From JACRCT01 sp049841135 (GTDB lineage Bacteria; Myxococcota; Myxococcia; Myxococcales; UBA5297), in contig JASGHK010000002.1 in NCBI GenBank assembly GCA_049841135.1, positions 1,115,194 through 1,179,193 on the forward strand: a DNA stretch of 64,000 nt. The letters run 5' to 3'. Both the position numbers and the translations under genes were made by a program. The notes beneath the pieces are model-generated. The model worked only from the letters and a program-made list of their open reading frames with translations. It had not been told where the DNA came from and ran no database searches. This document shows, piece after piece, positions 37,821 to 46,777 of this stretch. Numbering within the stretch: position 1 is the stretch's first letter; each line of letters starts with the position of its first letter.

Positions 37821-38933
37821 ATGCAGCCCGAACGCCTGCCGCTCACCAAGTTCTTCAATGCGCCGTTCCTGTCGCTGGACCAGACCAGCGTGGAGATGGC
37901 CTCGCTGCTGATCCTCTTCCTGGCCGTCATCCTCGTCGCCCGCGTCCAGAGGCGGCGGCAGGCGGTGCGTCGCGGCGTGCAGGTCGTGTCGATCTTCGTC
38001 TTCTTCTACGTCGTCTACTCCTGCCTGGGCGTGTTCGGGATGATCCGCAACTCGCTCTACGGGTTGACCCTCATCGGCACCGTCTACACCGAGTCCTTCT
38101 ACTGGATGGCGCTGCCGGTGGTGGTGCTCTCGGCCACGCTCGTCGCGGGCCCCATCTTCTGCGGCTGGATCTGCCCGACCGGCACGGTGCAGGAGTGGGC
38201 GGCCATCCTGCGGCGGCTGGTCGTCAAGAGGCCCACCTCTGCGACGCGGCTGCGTCTGGGGCTGTTGGCGCTCTTCTTCCTGGGCTTCCTGGCGCTGGTC
38301 ATCGCCATCGCGCTCGAGAAGCAGATGTTCATCGAGGACTCCAGCCTGCACTGGGCCGCCGCGCTCATCCTCCTCGTCTGGATGGCGCTCGCCGGGGCCA
38401 TCGACGACCTGCCCACCCGCCGGCTGCGCCTGGTCAGCGTGGTCGCCATCCTGATCACCGCCGTCTCGCACCAGATCATCACCTCGCCGGTCCACTTCGC
38501 CTTCACCTCGCGCTCCGATCCCGCCAGCGCCACCGCGACGCTGGTCATCATCGTGGCCTCGCTCTTCGTCACCCGCGCCTGGTGCCGCTACCTGTGCCCG
38601 TGGGGCTTCCTGATGGGCTTCACCCACCGCTTCTCCCGGCTGCGCATCGAGCGCGTCGCCTCGCGCTGCAACGACTGCGGGACCTGCGACCGGGTCTGCG
38701 ACGTCGGGGCCATCGCCAAGGGCCGCATCCGGGCCGAGCACTGCCAGTTCTGCTACGCGTGCGTGGACTCCTGCCCGAGCAAGGCGTTCGAGGTGGTGGA
38801 CGTCTGGAGCAGCGCCACGCCCCGCTCACCGGCGGCCGCGGCCCTCCCGCCAGCCCTCGCAACCCTCCCCCCTACCCCCTCCCCAAACAACGGGGAGGGG
38901 GAGGCTCCTCCTCACGCGGGAGGCGCTTCTTGA
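37821..38933 (+). CDS. NapH-like membrane 4Fe-4S protein
   Basis: 370-aa protein with about six transmembrane helices and the NapH/NosR-type cytoplasmic motifs FCGWICPTG and WCRYLCPWG, then a two-cluster ferredoxin domain (CNDCGTCDRVC and CQFCYACVDSCP, residues 280-325). The role would be quinol-linked or membrane electron transfer. The C-terminal 40 aa (LPPTPSPNNGEGEAPPHAGG) are encoded by a repeat hairpin and are probably not functional. Overlaps the next gene by TTGA. Its place in a tungstate/molybdate uptake operon suggests service to a W- or Mo-enzyme, which is not in this window. Confidence 0.85.
   Translation: MQPERLPLTKFFNAPFLSLDQTSVEMASLLILFLAVILVARVQRRRQAVRRGVQVVSIFVFFYVVYSCLGVFGMIRNSLYGLTLIGTVYTESFYWMALPVVVLSATLVAGPIFCGWICPTGTVQEWAAILRRLVVKRPTSATRLRLGLLALFFLGFLALVIAIALEKQMFIEDSSLHWAAALILLVWMALAGAIDDLPTRRLRLVSVVAILITAVSHQIITSPVHFAFTSRSDPASATATLVIIVASLFVTRAWCRYLCPWGFLMGFTHRFSRLRIERVASRCNDCGTCDRVCDVGAIAKGRIRAEHCQFCYACVDSCPSKAFEVVDVWSSATPRSPAAAALPPALATLPPTPSPNNGEGEAPPHAGGAS
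38875..38901. repeat. Repeat family C hairpin inside a gene 3' end
   Basis: CCCCCTCCCC and GGGGAGGGGG form a perfect 10-bp stem with a 7-nt loop. It encodes the PPTPSPNNGEGE tail of the NapH-like protein, so the repeat has extended that reading frame. Confidence 0.65.
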
Positions 38934-40336
38934 GCCGCTTGCTCGCTACCGCTCTCGCCGTCGCGTTCTTGGCCGCTCCGTCCGCCTTTGCCGCCCAGGA
39001 CTGGCCGCAGCAGCGCCACGACGCGCAGAACACTGGCTCCATCGAGCTCGACGCGCCCAAGAGCGCCCGGCCGCGGCCCTGGAGCTCGGAAGGCAGCGGG
39101 CGCATCTGGGGCTACGAGCCGGGCATGGTCGTCTGGACCGGCGCGGCGCTGGGTGTCGTGGAGGGCAAGGCCATCGCCGCGGTCGGCAGCTACGACCGCC
39201 TGGTCTACGTCTTCGACGCCGCGACCGGCGACCTGCAGTGGAAGCTGACGACGGGCGGCCCCGTGCACGGCTCGCCCGCGATCTGGGAGGCCGGCGGCAA
39301 GCCGGTGCTCTTCGCCTCCTCCAGCGACCGGCTCGTCTACGCCGTCGACGCCGCGAGCGGAAAGAGCCTCTGGGTGCACTCGGTCGAGGAGTACCGGCCG
39401 ACGCTGGGTGGCGCGCGGCTCTCGGCGCCCTCCGTGGGCAAGGCCGCAGGACAGGACGCCGTGTTCGTCGGACACTGGGTCTTCGACCGCTCGCTCGGGC
39501 ACAGCCTGCAGCGCGGCGGCGTGACGGCGCTCTCGGCTCGTGACGGCAAGCCGCTCTGGACGCGCGTCCTCGGCGACAACGAGGTGACCGCGGCGATCAC
39601 CGTCGGCAACCGGCTCTGGGTCGGCTCCTCGGACGGCAACACCTACGCCCTCGACGCCGACACCGGGCGGGTCCTCTGGCAGAAGACCGAGCTCGACGCT
39701 GTGCGCAACCCGCCCGCCTTCATCCCCGGAGAGCGGCCGATGGTCGTGACGGCGAGCAAGTTCGGCATGGTGCGCGGGCTGGACGCCGAGACCGGCGAGG
39801 AGCGCTGGAGCTTCAAGACGGGCGACCGCGTCACCGCTTCGCCCGTGCTGATCCCCGGAGACCGCGTGATCGTCGGCAGCTACGACCGCCGGCTCTGGGC
39901 GCTGGACGTGAAGACCGGCCAGTCCGCCTGGTCGTACGCAGCGCGCGGAGGCATCTACGCCTCGGCGGCCTACGTTCCGTCCTCCCCGCCCCTGCTGCTC
40001 GCCTCGGCCTGGGACCACTCGCTGCACGCGGTCTCCGCGCAGGACGGCGCGCACCAGTTCACGACCTACACCGGCCAGCCGCTCTGGACGGTCGGCGGGC
40101 TCGACGACAGCAACTGGGCGGCCCCCTCGGCGGCGCGCATCCAGGGCTCGTGGATCCTCGTGCACGGCAGCTACGACGGGACCTTGAGGGCGCTGCCGCT
40201 CGACGAGCGCGACCGCCGGCCACCGCCCGTGCGGTCCAACGGCTGGTTCTGGCTGTCGTTCCCCATCGCGCTCACGCCCGTGGCGGTCTTCGCCTTCCTG
40301 CTGTCGCGGTGGGAGCGGATGCGTCGGCGCGCCTGA
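38930..40336 (+). CDS. PQQ-type beta-propeller protein with signal peptide and C-terminal anchor
   Basis: 468 aa. Start is a TTG overlapping the upstream stop (TTGA), immediately giving a signal peptide (LLATALAVAFLAAPSAFAAQ); no ATG is suitable. Repeats of the PQQ-propeller type follow (YVFDAATGDLQWKL, YALDADTGRVLWQKTE, WALDVKTGQSAWSY), about seven in all, but the residues that bind PQQ in dehydrogenases are not evident, so a structural or BamB-like role is possible. A C-terminal helix (WLSFPIALTPVAVFAFLLSR) and basic end anchor it to the inner membrane with the propeller in the periplasm. Last gene of the tungstate/molybdate-polyferredoxin operon. Confidence 0.8.
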   Translation: MSRLLATALAVAFLAAPSAFAAQDWPQQRHDAQNTGSIELDAPKSARPRPWSSEGSGRIWGYEPGMVVWTGAALGVVEGKAIAAVGSYDRLVYVFDAATGDLQWKLTTGGPVHGSPAIWEAGGKPVLFASSSDRLVYAVDAASGKSLWVHSVEEYRPTLGGARLSAPSVGKAAGQDAVFVGHWVFDRSLGHSLQRGGVTALSARDGKPLWTRVLGDNEVTAAITVGNRLWVGSSDGNTYALDADTGRVLWQKTELDAVRNPPAFIPGERPMVVTASKFGMVRGLDAETGEERWSFKTGDRVTASPVLIPGDRVIVGSYDRRLWALDVKTGQSAWSYAARGGIYASAAYVPSSPPLLLASAWDHSLHAVSAQDGAHQFTTYTGQPLWTVGGLDDSNWAAPSAARIQGSWILVHGSYDGTLRALPLDERDRRPPPVRSNGWFWLSFPIALTPVAVFAFLLSRWERMRRRA

Positions 40337-40437
40337 GGTTTCAGCACCCGTCGAATCGGGCGCCCGCCTCGATTTCGCCGTGCCCGGGCCAGACCCTGGA
40401 CGCTACCTTTCGGCCGAACGACCTCCCGGAGGAATCC

Positions 40438-40935
40438 ATGATCGGCCGCAAGATGCTCGACGCCCTCGATACGCAGATCAACGAAGAGCTGTACTCGGCC
40501 TACCTCTACCTGGCGATGTCCGCCTACTGCGAGGCCCACGCCTACAAGGGCTTCGGCGCATGGCTGCGCGTGCAGCACGAGGAGGAGCACCAGCACGCGC
40601 TCAAGCTCATCGACCACGTCATCGCCCGCGGAGCGAACCCCAACCTCAGGCCGGTGAAGGCGCCGCCGGCGGAGTACGGCTCCATCGTGCAGGTCTTCGA
40701 GGCGGTGCTCGGCCACGAGCGGCTGGTCACCGAGCGGGTGCACGCGCTGCACGAGCTGGCGGTGACCGAGAAGGATGTCGCCGCCCAGGTCTTCATGCAG
40801 TGGTACGTGACCGAGCAGGTCGAGGAGGAGGCCGCCGCCGCGGAGATCGTCGACAAGCTCAAGTTGGTCGGCGACCGGCCCGGTGCGGCGCTCTACCTCG
40901 ACAAGGAGTACGGCAAGCGGGGGCGCAAGGAGTAG
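40438..40935 (+). CDS. ftnA: Non-haem ferritin
   Basis: 165-aa bacterial ferritin (FtnA type), the usual length, forming an iron-storage cage. The ferroxidase ligands are visible in the four-helix bundle: Glu in INEELYSAYLYLAM (helix A), HEEEHQHALKL (helix B, E-x2-H) and later Glu residues in VFEAVLGHERLV and VTEQVEEEAAAAEIV. GGAGGAA precedes the ATG. It is monocistronic, in a 101-bp promoter gap after the propeller gene, and converges on a small minus-strand gene. No Fur box could be confirmed by eye. Confidence 0.93.
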   Translation: MIGRKMLDALDTQINEELYSAYLYLAMSAYCEAHAYKGFGAWLRVQHEEEHQHALKLIDHVIARGANPNLRPVKAPPAEYGSIVQVFEAVLGHERLVTERVHALHELAVTEKDVAAQVFMQWYVTEQVEEEAAAAEIVDKLKLVGDRPGAALYLDKEYGKRGRKE

Positions 40936-40939
40936 GCGC

Positions 40940-41320
40940 TCACTGGCTCCTCACGCGCCGGCTCAAGTCACCGCCACGAGTCCGGGCTTGGGTTCGGGTC
41001 GAGGCCCTCGACCGGTATTCGAGGGCCTCGACGCGTTCCGGCTCCCCTCGGATTTGCGTCCAGTACTCGAGCCGAGCGTCCTCGTCGATCTGCACCACGG
41101 AGCCATAGAGATGGTCCGCGCCATCCTTGCGCGGACCTGAGACCCAGTAGCGGTCGCCGGTCTCCTCGTCGATGCAGTTGTACTTGTAGCCGCTCCTGAC
41201 CTTCAGCAGGCGACGCCCTGCGTAGGTGAAGCTGCGTCCCGTCCGCGTTAGCTCGACCCAGCCGATGCGGCCCTCGCCGGTCGTGCCGCTCTTCTTCTCC
41301 ACGTACATGACCCGGCGCAT
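40940..41320 (-). CDS. Small conserved protein of unknown function
   Basis: 126 aa from the ATG at 41320. The N-terminal 95 aa are compact and look conserved: MYVEKKSGTTGEGRIGWVEL, SFTYAGRRLLKVRSGYKYNC and ETGDRYWVSGPRKDGADHLY. Proteins with this pattern are widespread small hypotheticals, in some databases wrongly labelled as an isoprenoid enzyme. The Arg-rich C-terminal 25 aa are encoded across a strong hairpin and may not matter. Converges with the ferritin gene. Confidence 0.7.
   Translation of the reverse strand: MRRVMYVEKKSGTTGEGRIGWVELTRTGRSFTYAGRRLLKVRSGYKYNCIDEETGDRYWVSGPRKDGADHLYGSVVQIDEDARLEYWTQIRGEPERVEALEYRSRASTRTQARTRGGDLSRRVRSQ
40999..41031. terminator. Hairpin downstream of ferritin, inside the convergent gene end
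   Basis: TCGAGGCCCTCGA (40999-41011) and TCGAGGGCCTCGA (41019-41031) form a perfect 13-bp stem with a 7-nt loop, about 60 bp after the ferritin stop. It overlaps the 3' coding end of the minus-strand gene. Confidence 0.45.
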
Positions 41321-41334
41321 GGCGCGCTCCTCGG

Positions 41335-42393
41335 CTACTTCGTCGCTCCGCTCCGCTTCTTCCAGGCCCGTACGCCGAACCACAGGCCCAGCAGCACGAT
41401 GGGCCCGAGGACGAACGCGACGTTCGCCCACGCCTCGGGCGCGCGCCGCAGGCTGCCCGAGCCCAGGTGGATCATCCCCTGGTCCTCGGGGGTCACGCCG
41501 CGCGTCGTGTCCACGGTCAGTTCCAGCTTGGCGATCTCGGCCCCGCCCAGCTTCATCGTCCCCATGAGCGGGTACGGCCCCTCCTTCGTGTCCGGGGTGC
41601 GGACCATGGCGACGCTGGGGATGGCCAGCTCACCTGGCTGCAGCGAGAAGCCCGTGACCGGAAGGCGCGCCTGGCACGCTGAGCTTCTCGAAGGAGAAGG
41701 CGAGGCCGTCGATCGGCTTGTCGGTGAGGTTGCGCACCTCGAACTGGAAGTTGGCGCGGTCTTCCCGCAGGCGCACCGCCTTGCGCCAGGTGAGCACGTG
41801 CAGGCCATGGTCGAGCGGCGCCCCTGCGACCTCCGAGCTCCAGCGCCGTCAGCCCCCCGTAGGCTCGCAGCCGCAAGTCCGCCTTGAGCTTCCAAGAGCA
41901 CGTTCGCCACATCCTCGTTGCGCGCCACGTGCAGCGGGGTGATGCCCTTGGCGTCCTGGGCGTTGACGTCCGCCCCCAGCTCCACCAGCGCCCGTACCAC
42001 CTTCTCCTGGGCCGCGACGTGCAGCGCCGTGCGCGACCACAGGTCGCGCGCATCGGGCTTGGCGCCGCGCTTGATGAGCAGCTTCGCCAGGTCCGCCCGC
42101 CCCTTCATCGCCGCCCAGTGCAGCGGCGTCAGGTCGTAGCGGCCGCGCGCGTTCGGGTCCGCGCCCCGCTCGAGCAGGAGCGCCGCCGCCTCGGCCTGGC
42201 CGGCGATGACCGCCGCGTGGAGCGCAGTCCAGTCCTGCGGTCCCTTGGCGTCGACGCTGGCGCCGCCGTCGAGCAGCGAGCGCAGCGAGTCCACCCTCCC
42301 CTCCGAGGCCGCGGCTCGCAGCGCCGCCGCGTCGGGCGCAGGGTCCGCGGGGGCGGCAGAGAGGAGCGCGAGGGCGACGACGAGACGGATCAC
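41335..42393 (-). CDS. Exported ankyrin-repeat protein with C-terminal anchor, three frame breaks
   Basis: About 351 aa after bridging three frame shifts. GTG at 42393 with GGGAG upstream, then a signal peptide (VVALALLSAAPADPA). Five or so ankyrin repeats follow (DWTALHAAVIAGQAEAAALL, DLTPLHWAAMKGRADLAKLL, SRTALHVAAQEKVVRALVEL). A beta domain (FQFEVRNLTDKPIDGLAFSF) and a single transmembrane helix (VAFVLGPIVLLGLWFGVRAW) close the protein. Breaks lie at 41886-41892, 41834-41840 and 41681-41687; each is repaired by removing one base, giving VLLELKADLRLRAYGG, TALESEVAGAPLDHG and SFEKSACQARLP-like joins. Net frame returns to the original. Likely periplasmic protein-protein interaction module; partner unknown. 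Confidence 0.65.
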   Translation of the reverse strand: MIRLVVALALLSAAPADPAPDAAALRAAASEGRVDSLRSLLDGGASVDAKGPQDWTALHAAVIAGQAEAAALLLERGADPNARGRYDLTPLHWAAMKGRADLAKLLIKRGAKPDARDLWSRTALHVAAQEKVVRALVELGADVNAQDAKGITPLHVARNEDVANVLLEAQGGLAAASLRGADGAGARRSQGRRSTMACTCSPGARRCACGKTAPTSSSRCATSPTSRSTASPSPSRSSACQARLPVTGFSLQPGELAIPSVAMVRTPDTKEGPYPLMGTMKLGGAEIAKLELTVDTTRGVTPEDQGMIHLGSGSLRRAPEAWANVAFVLGPIVLLGLWFGVRAWKKRSGATK

Positions 42394-42498
42394 GGACGGG
42401 CTCCCGGTTTGAGGAGACTGAGAGGGCGCCAGTATACTGTCCCCCTCCGATGGACCAGCCGGGGGGGCGTGGCCGACGCTCCCTTTCAGGAAGCCACC

Positions 42499-45408
42499 AT
42501 GCTCCGACGCCTCGTCGCCGTCTTGGCCTGCGCCACCGCGCTGCTGGCCGCCGCTCCCGCGTTCGCGCACTGGTGCAACTGCTTGTGGGCCTCGGGCTAC
42601 AACCTGGTTGTCCGCCCCGCCTCCGACACGGTGAGCGTGCCGGGCTCGGGCTCGACGACGCTGGACCTGTACGTGCAGAACAACATGGGCTACCCGCTGG
42701 TGAGCTTCGTGCTCTACGCCGAGGCCAGCGGCTACACCATTGACGTCAGCGGACCCGCCCCCAAGGTCCTCAACTACCTGATGCCCGGGGAGAAGCTGAA
42801 GCGCACCCTGACCATCAGCGGCACGGGCGGCAACCTGGACGTCGGCAACATCGACTTCTACGTCAGCTTCGGCAACGGCGGCCTGGGCGGCCAGAGCAAC
42901 AGGTACGGCATCGGCCCCACCGGCAACTACGAGGTTGCACCGTTCAATGCCGTGGCCGTGAAGAAGGTAAACGGTTCGGTCGTTGGTCCCCGAAACGATT
43001 CGTCATTGCCCAATCTCGGGGACGACGAGGACGCCCAGGGCGCGCACCTGCAGTACATCGCCAAGATCGACTTCGGCAGCACCAGCGACCGCGACGCCGG
43101 CCTCGTCGACCTCTTGAAGTCCTACTGCTCCGGCCGCGGGTCGTGGGACTCGGGGTCGCAGAACTCCATGGTCAGCACTTACTGCTCGGGCACGAACACC
43201 ACATGCCGGGACACGACGGCCTCCAACAACCCGGCCAACCAGGCGGGCTTCACCAAGTTCCAGGCGCAGCACCTCTGGGCCGCTTCGCACCTGGCCGCAC
43301 GCAAGAGCATCCTCGGCAACTACCTCGCCCCGCTGCGCCAGCGCTTCATCTGCGGCTCCAAGGACGTCGAGCCTGCCGCCAAGTACCTCGCCCTCTTCGC
43401 GCTCGGCTATCTGGGTAATGACCCGGGCGCCCGCACCTACCTCGAGGGCCTCGCCAACGGCGCCAACGTCAACGACTCGCGGGTGGCCAAGGCGGCGCTC
43501 CTGATGATGGGCGACTCGCAGTACTCGGCCGACGTCACCTCCTGGGCGGATCCCGCGGGCGACCTCTACGTGGCCAGCGCCTGCGCCGGCGCGGTGGGCA
43601 TCGTCAACAAGAACGACCAGAAGGTGCAGGACGTGCTGCTGGCCAAGGCGCGCTGGTATTGCCCCGCCGAGCGCGACGGCGGCAACAGCGACGCCGGCCC
43701 CTTCTTCGCGGCGCACATCCTCAACATCGTCTCCTGGGACCGCCGCGGCTACGCCGCCAGCGCCGCCGACACCGGCACCGCCAGCTACTTCAACACCGGC
43801 CCCGCCGACACCGTCGACCCCAAGGCGCCCACCGGCGTCACCTGCACCGCCAACGCCGGCGGCAGCGTGCGCGTCGCCTGGACCGCCGTGACCCAGGGCA
43901 CCGACAACCAGCCCGAGCCGAACGGCGTCACCTACAAGGTCTACTCCGACACCGCGGCGCACGCCGGCTGCGTCAACCCCGGCGACACCGGCTGCAACTA
44001 CGCCCACGCGGACAACGCCAGCGGCATCTACCGCGACTTCACCGGGCTGGACGGCACGCAGACCTACCGCTTCCGCGTGACCGCCGTCGACGGCGCCACC
44101 AACGAGAGCGCCTTCTCCACCGAGGTGGAGTGCAAGCCCAGGCTGGCCCCCGTCGCCGCCCTGACCTGCACCCCGGACACCGGCGACGCCCCGCTCAACG
44201 TCACCTGCGACGCCTCGGCCTCCACCGACGGCAACGGCGCCGCGGACATCACCGCCTTCGCCTTCAAGCTCGACTCCGCCGCCGAGGAGAGCGGGACCGC
44301 CAAGACCAAGGCCTACAGCTTCCCTGCCGCCGGCGGCCACGTGGTCCAGGTGCGCGTCACCGACTCCACCGGCCAGTCGGACACCAAGACGGCGAACATC
44401 ACCGTCAACACGGCCGGCAACAAGACGCCCACCGCCGACGCCCAGGGCACCCCGCTCACCGGTCCGGCGCCGCTCACCGTCGCCTTCGACGGCTCGGGCA
44501 GCACCGACCAGGAGGACGGGACCAACCTCACCTTCTCCTGGGACTTCGGCGACGGCAGCGCCAAGGCCACTCAGGCCACGACCTCGCACACCTACCAGGC
44601 CGCCGGCACCTTCACCGCCACGCTCACCGTCACCGACTCCGGCGGGGCCAGCAGCAGCGACGTCCTCACCATCCGCGTCACCGGCAACGAGAAGCCGGAC
44701 ATCAGCACCGCCTCCGCGAGCCCCACCGCGGGACCGGCGCCGCTCGTCGTCCACTTCGACGCCACCGGCGTGACCGACCCCGACGGCGACGCGGTCGCCA
44801 TCACCTGGGACTTCGGCGACGGCTCGGCGGTCTCCCACCAGGCGGCGGTGGACCACACCTACCCGACCGCCGGCACGTTCACCGCCAGCTCTCGGCGCAG
44901 GACGACGGCCAGCCGGCGATCGGCCCGGCGGAGGCCACCTTCACCATCACCCCCGGCCAGGCCAACCGCGCTCCGGACTGCGCCAAGGCCACCGTGACGC
45001 CCACCTCCGGCAACGCGCCGATCACGCTTCACCTGGACGCCTCCGGCTGCACCGACCCCGACAACAACCGGCTCACCTTCGAGTGGCGCGTGCCGACCTC
45101 GCTGACGACCGAGGACGTGGTCTACACGACCGCGATCGCCGACCACGAGTTCACCGTCGCGGCCGCCGAGGCGCTCCAGTCCAACCCGGTCATCCACCTC
45201 TCGGTCCGCGACGATGGCTCGCCGACGCCGCTCGAGACGACCCGCGACTGGCCGATCCGAGATCACCACTGGGAGCAATCCGGCGACCGACGGGGGCACC
45301 GGCCCAGGCCCCGTGGGGAGCAGCTGCGGCTGCTCGTCGACCGCGGCTCCTCCGGCGGCGCTGGGGTTGGCGCTAGTCGCGCTAACGTTGCTGCGGCGAA
45401 GGCGGTAG
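42499..45408 (+). CDS. Secreted FN3/PKD-domain protein with MYXO-CTERM sorting signal, two frame breaks
   Basis: About 969 aa. Signal peptide (VLACATALLAAAPAFAHWCN), an N-terminal beta domain, a helical HEAT-like region (residues 200-400, including FKVEP-like KYLALFALGYLGNDPGAR), one fibronectin III domain (about 440-550), then at least three PKD domains (NLTFSWDFGDGSAKATQ, AITWDFGDGSAVSHQ). The end is a MYXO-CTERM-type signal: SSCGCSSTAAPPAALGLALV then TLLRRRR. Frame breaks: near 44887-44890 (one base missing; GTFTAS-(x)-SAQDDGQ) and 45254-45262 (one extra base; RDWPIEITTGSNPA). With both repaired the sorting signal is in frame, which supports the repairs. Surface or secreted protein processed by a myxosortase-like enzyme (family knowledge). 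Confidence 0.75.
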
Positions 45409-45414
45409 GCCCGA

Positions 45415-45731
45415 GCCGCAAGCGTGAGCGCGCGGGCCTCCTCCAGCCCTGGGCAGTGACCGGCCACGGAACAAGCACGAGCAGGGTCGCTTGCCAGCAG
45501 TGCTGGGCACCTTGATGCGTAGGGCGTGTCAGCGTTCGCCGACACGGAGCGAAGTGGGTCGTACTCCCCCGGCCACAGGAACAAGCACGAGCAGGGGCGG
45601 TTGCAGCAAAGCTGGGCACGTTGATGCGCCAGCATGTCAGCGCTCGCCGACACGGAGTGAAGTGGGTCCGTGCTCAACTCACCCGGTCACTGCACAGGGC
45701 TGGAGGAGGCCCGCGCGCTCACGCTTGCGGC
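45415..45731. repeat. Repeat family B element with inverted arms and internal tandem repeat
   Basis: Arms 45415-45459 and 45687-45731 are inverted copies (GCCGCAAGCGTGAGCGCG at the outer tips). Between them a 109-bp unit is repeated twice (45462-45570 and 45571 to about 45676), each containing GAACAAGCACGAGCAGG, GTTCGCCGACACGGAG or GCTCGCCGACACGGAG, and GAAGTGGGTC. The element fills most of the 524-bp gap between the MYXO-CTERM gene and the ABC operon, begins 6 bp after the stop and contains no gene. The rest of the gap (45732-45932) shows nothing recognisable beyond the ABC promoter region. Confidence 0.8.
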
Positions 45732-45932
45732 TCGGGCCTGTCCGTGTTTACCGAGCAGGTGTGAGGCCACCCGCGCCATCGGACGGTTCCCCGATTTCAG
45801 GGCCCGTTCGACGAACGAAGTAGCGTGGTCCTCAACCCAAAGCGAATCCCTCGGGGCGCCTCGTCCCAGAGGGACGGCGGCGCGAATCCGGAGCGGCTCG
45901 GCTATCATGGCCCGGCCGACCGCGGCGACCTC

Positions 45933-46763
45933 ATGTCCGACCCCCTGCCCGCTTCGCCCGCCGCCCCCACCCCGCCGCTCGGCCAACCCGTCGCACTCGC
46001 GGCCGTGCCTGCCATCCGCGCCACGAACCTCGTCAAGAAGTTCGACCAGTTCGCCGCCGTGGACGGGCTCACGCTCGAGGTGCCGCAGGGCGCCTTCTAC
46101 GCCTTCCTCGGCCCCAACGGCGCCGGCAAGTCCACGACCATCGCGATGCTCACCGGCATCTACGGCGCGGACGCGGGCGACATCCAGATCCTCGGCCGCG
46201 ACCTCAAGCGCGATCCCCTGGGCGTCAAGGCGTCGATTGGCGTGGTGTTCGAAGAATTGGCCCTCTTCGAGCGCCTGACCGGCCTGCAGTACCTCGTCTT
46301 CTGCGGCCGCATGTACGGCCTCAAGGGCGAGGAGGCGACGCGGCGCGCGAAGGAGTTGCTCGATCTCGTCGAGCTGACCACCAAGGCCGACGGCCTCATC
46401 GCCGACTACTCCAAGGGCATGCGCCGCAAGGTGGCCATCGCCGCCGCGCTCATCCACGCCCCCAAGCTCATCTTCCTGGACGAGCCGTTCGAGGGCATCG
46501 ACGTCCTCGCCTCGGCGGTCATCCGCGAGCTGCTCAAGGAGCTCAAGCGGACCGGCACCACCATCTTCATGACGACGCACGTCCTGGAGATCGCCGAGAA
46601 GCTCGCGAGCCACGCCGGGGTCATCATGGCCGGCAAGATCAAGGCGAGCGGCGCGGTCGACGCGCTCGAGGCCGAGTACCAGGCCCACTCGCTCGAAGAG
46701 CTCTTCCAGGCCATCGTCGGCATGCCCCGCGCCGCCGGCGTCCGCCTCTCCTTCTACGGCTGA
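45933..46763 (+). CDS. ABC-2 type exporter ATP-binding protein
   Basis: 276-aa ATPase. Seen: Walker A GPNGAGKSTT, a Q-loop in GVVFEELALFERLTG (Glu replaces the usual Gln region FQE/SQ), a divergent signature YSKGMRRKVAIAAAL (YSxGM, typical of ABC-2 exporters), Walker B KLIFLDEPFEG and the H-loop His in TTHVLEIAEK. The N-terminal 30 aa are a Pro/Ala-rich lead-in; ATG at 45933 is chosen over upstream in-frame codons that run into the intergenic gap. Works with the permease encoded at 47422; a rhodanese lipoprotein gene lies between them (15-bp gap). Substrate unknown. Confidence 0.88.
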   Translation: MSDPLPASPAAPTPPLGQPVALAAVPAIRATNLVKKFDQFAAVDGLTLEVPQGAFYAFLGPNGAGKSTTIAMLTGIYGADAGDIQILGRDLKRDPLGVKASIGVVFEELALFERLTGLQYLVFCGRMYGLKGEEATRRAKELLDLVELTTKADGLIADYSKGMRRKVAIAAALIHAPKLIFLDEPFEGIDVLASAVIRELLKELKRTGTTIFMTTHVLEIAEKLASHAGVIMAGKIKASGAVDALEAEYQAHSLEELFQAIVGMPRAAGVRLSFYG

Positions 46764-46777
46764 CGGAGCCCCACACC

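Noticed and set aside
45462..45676. CRISPR array
   Set aside because: Only two diverged 109-bp tandem units, no short identical repeats with unique spacers, and no cas genes.
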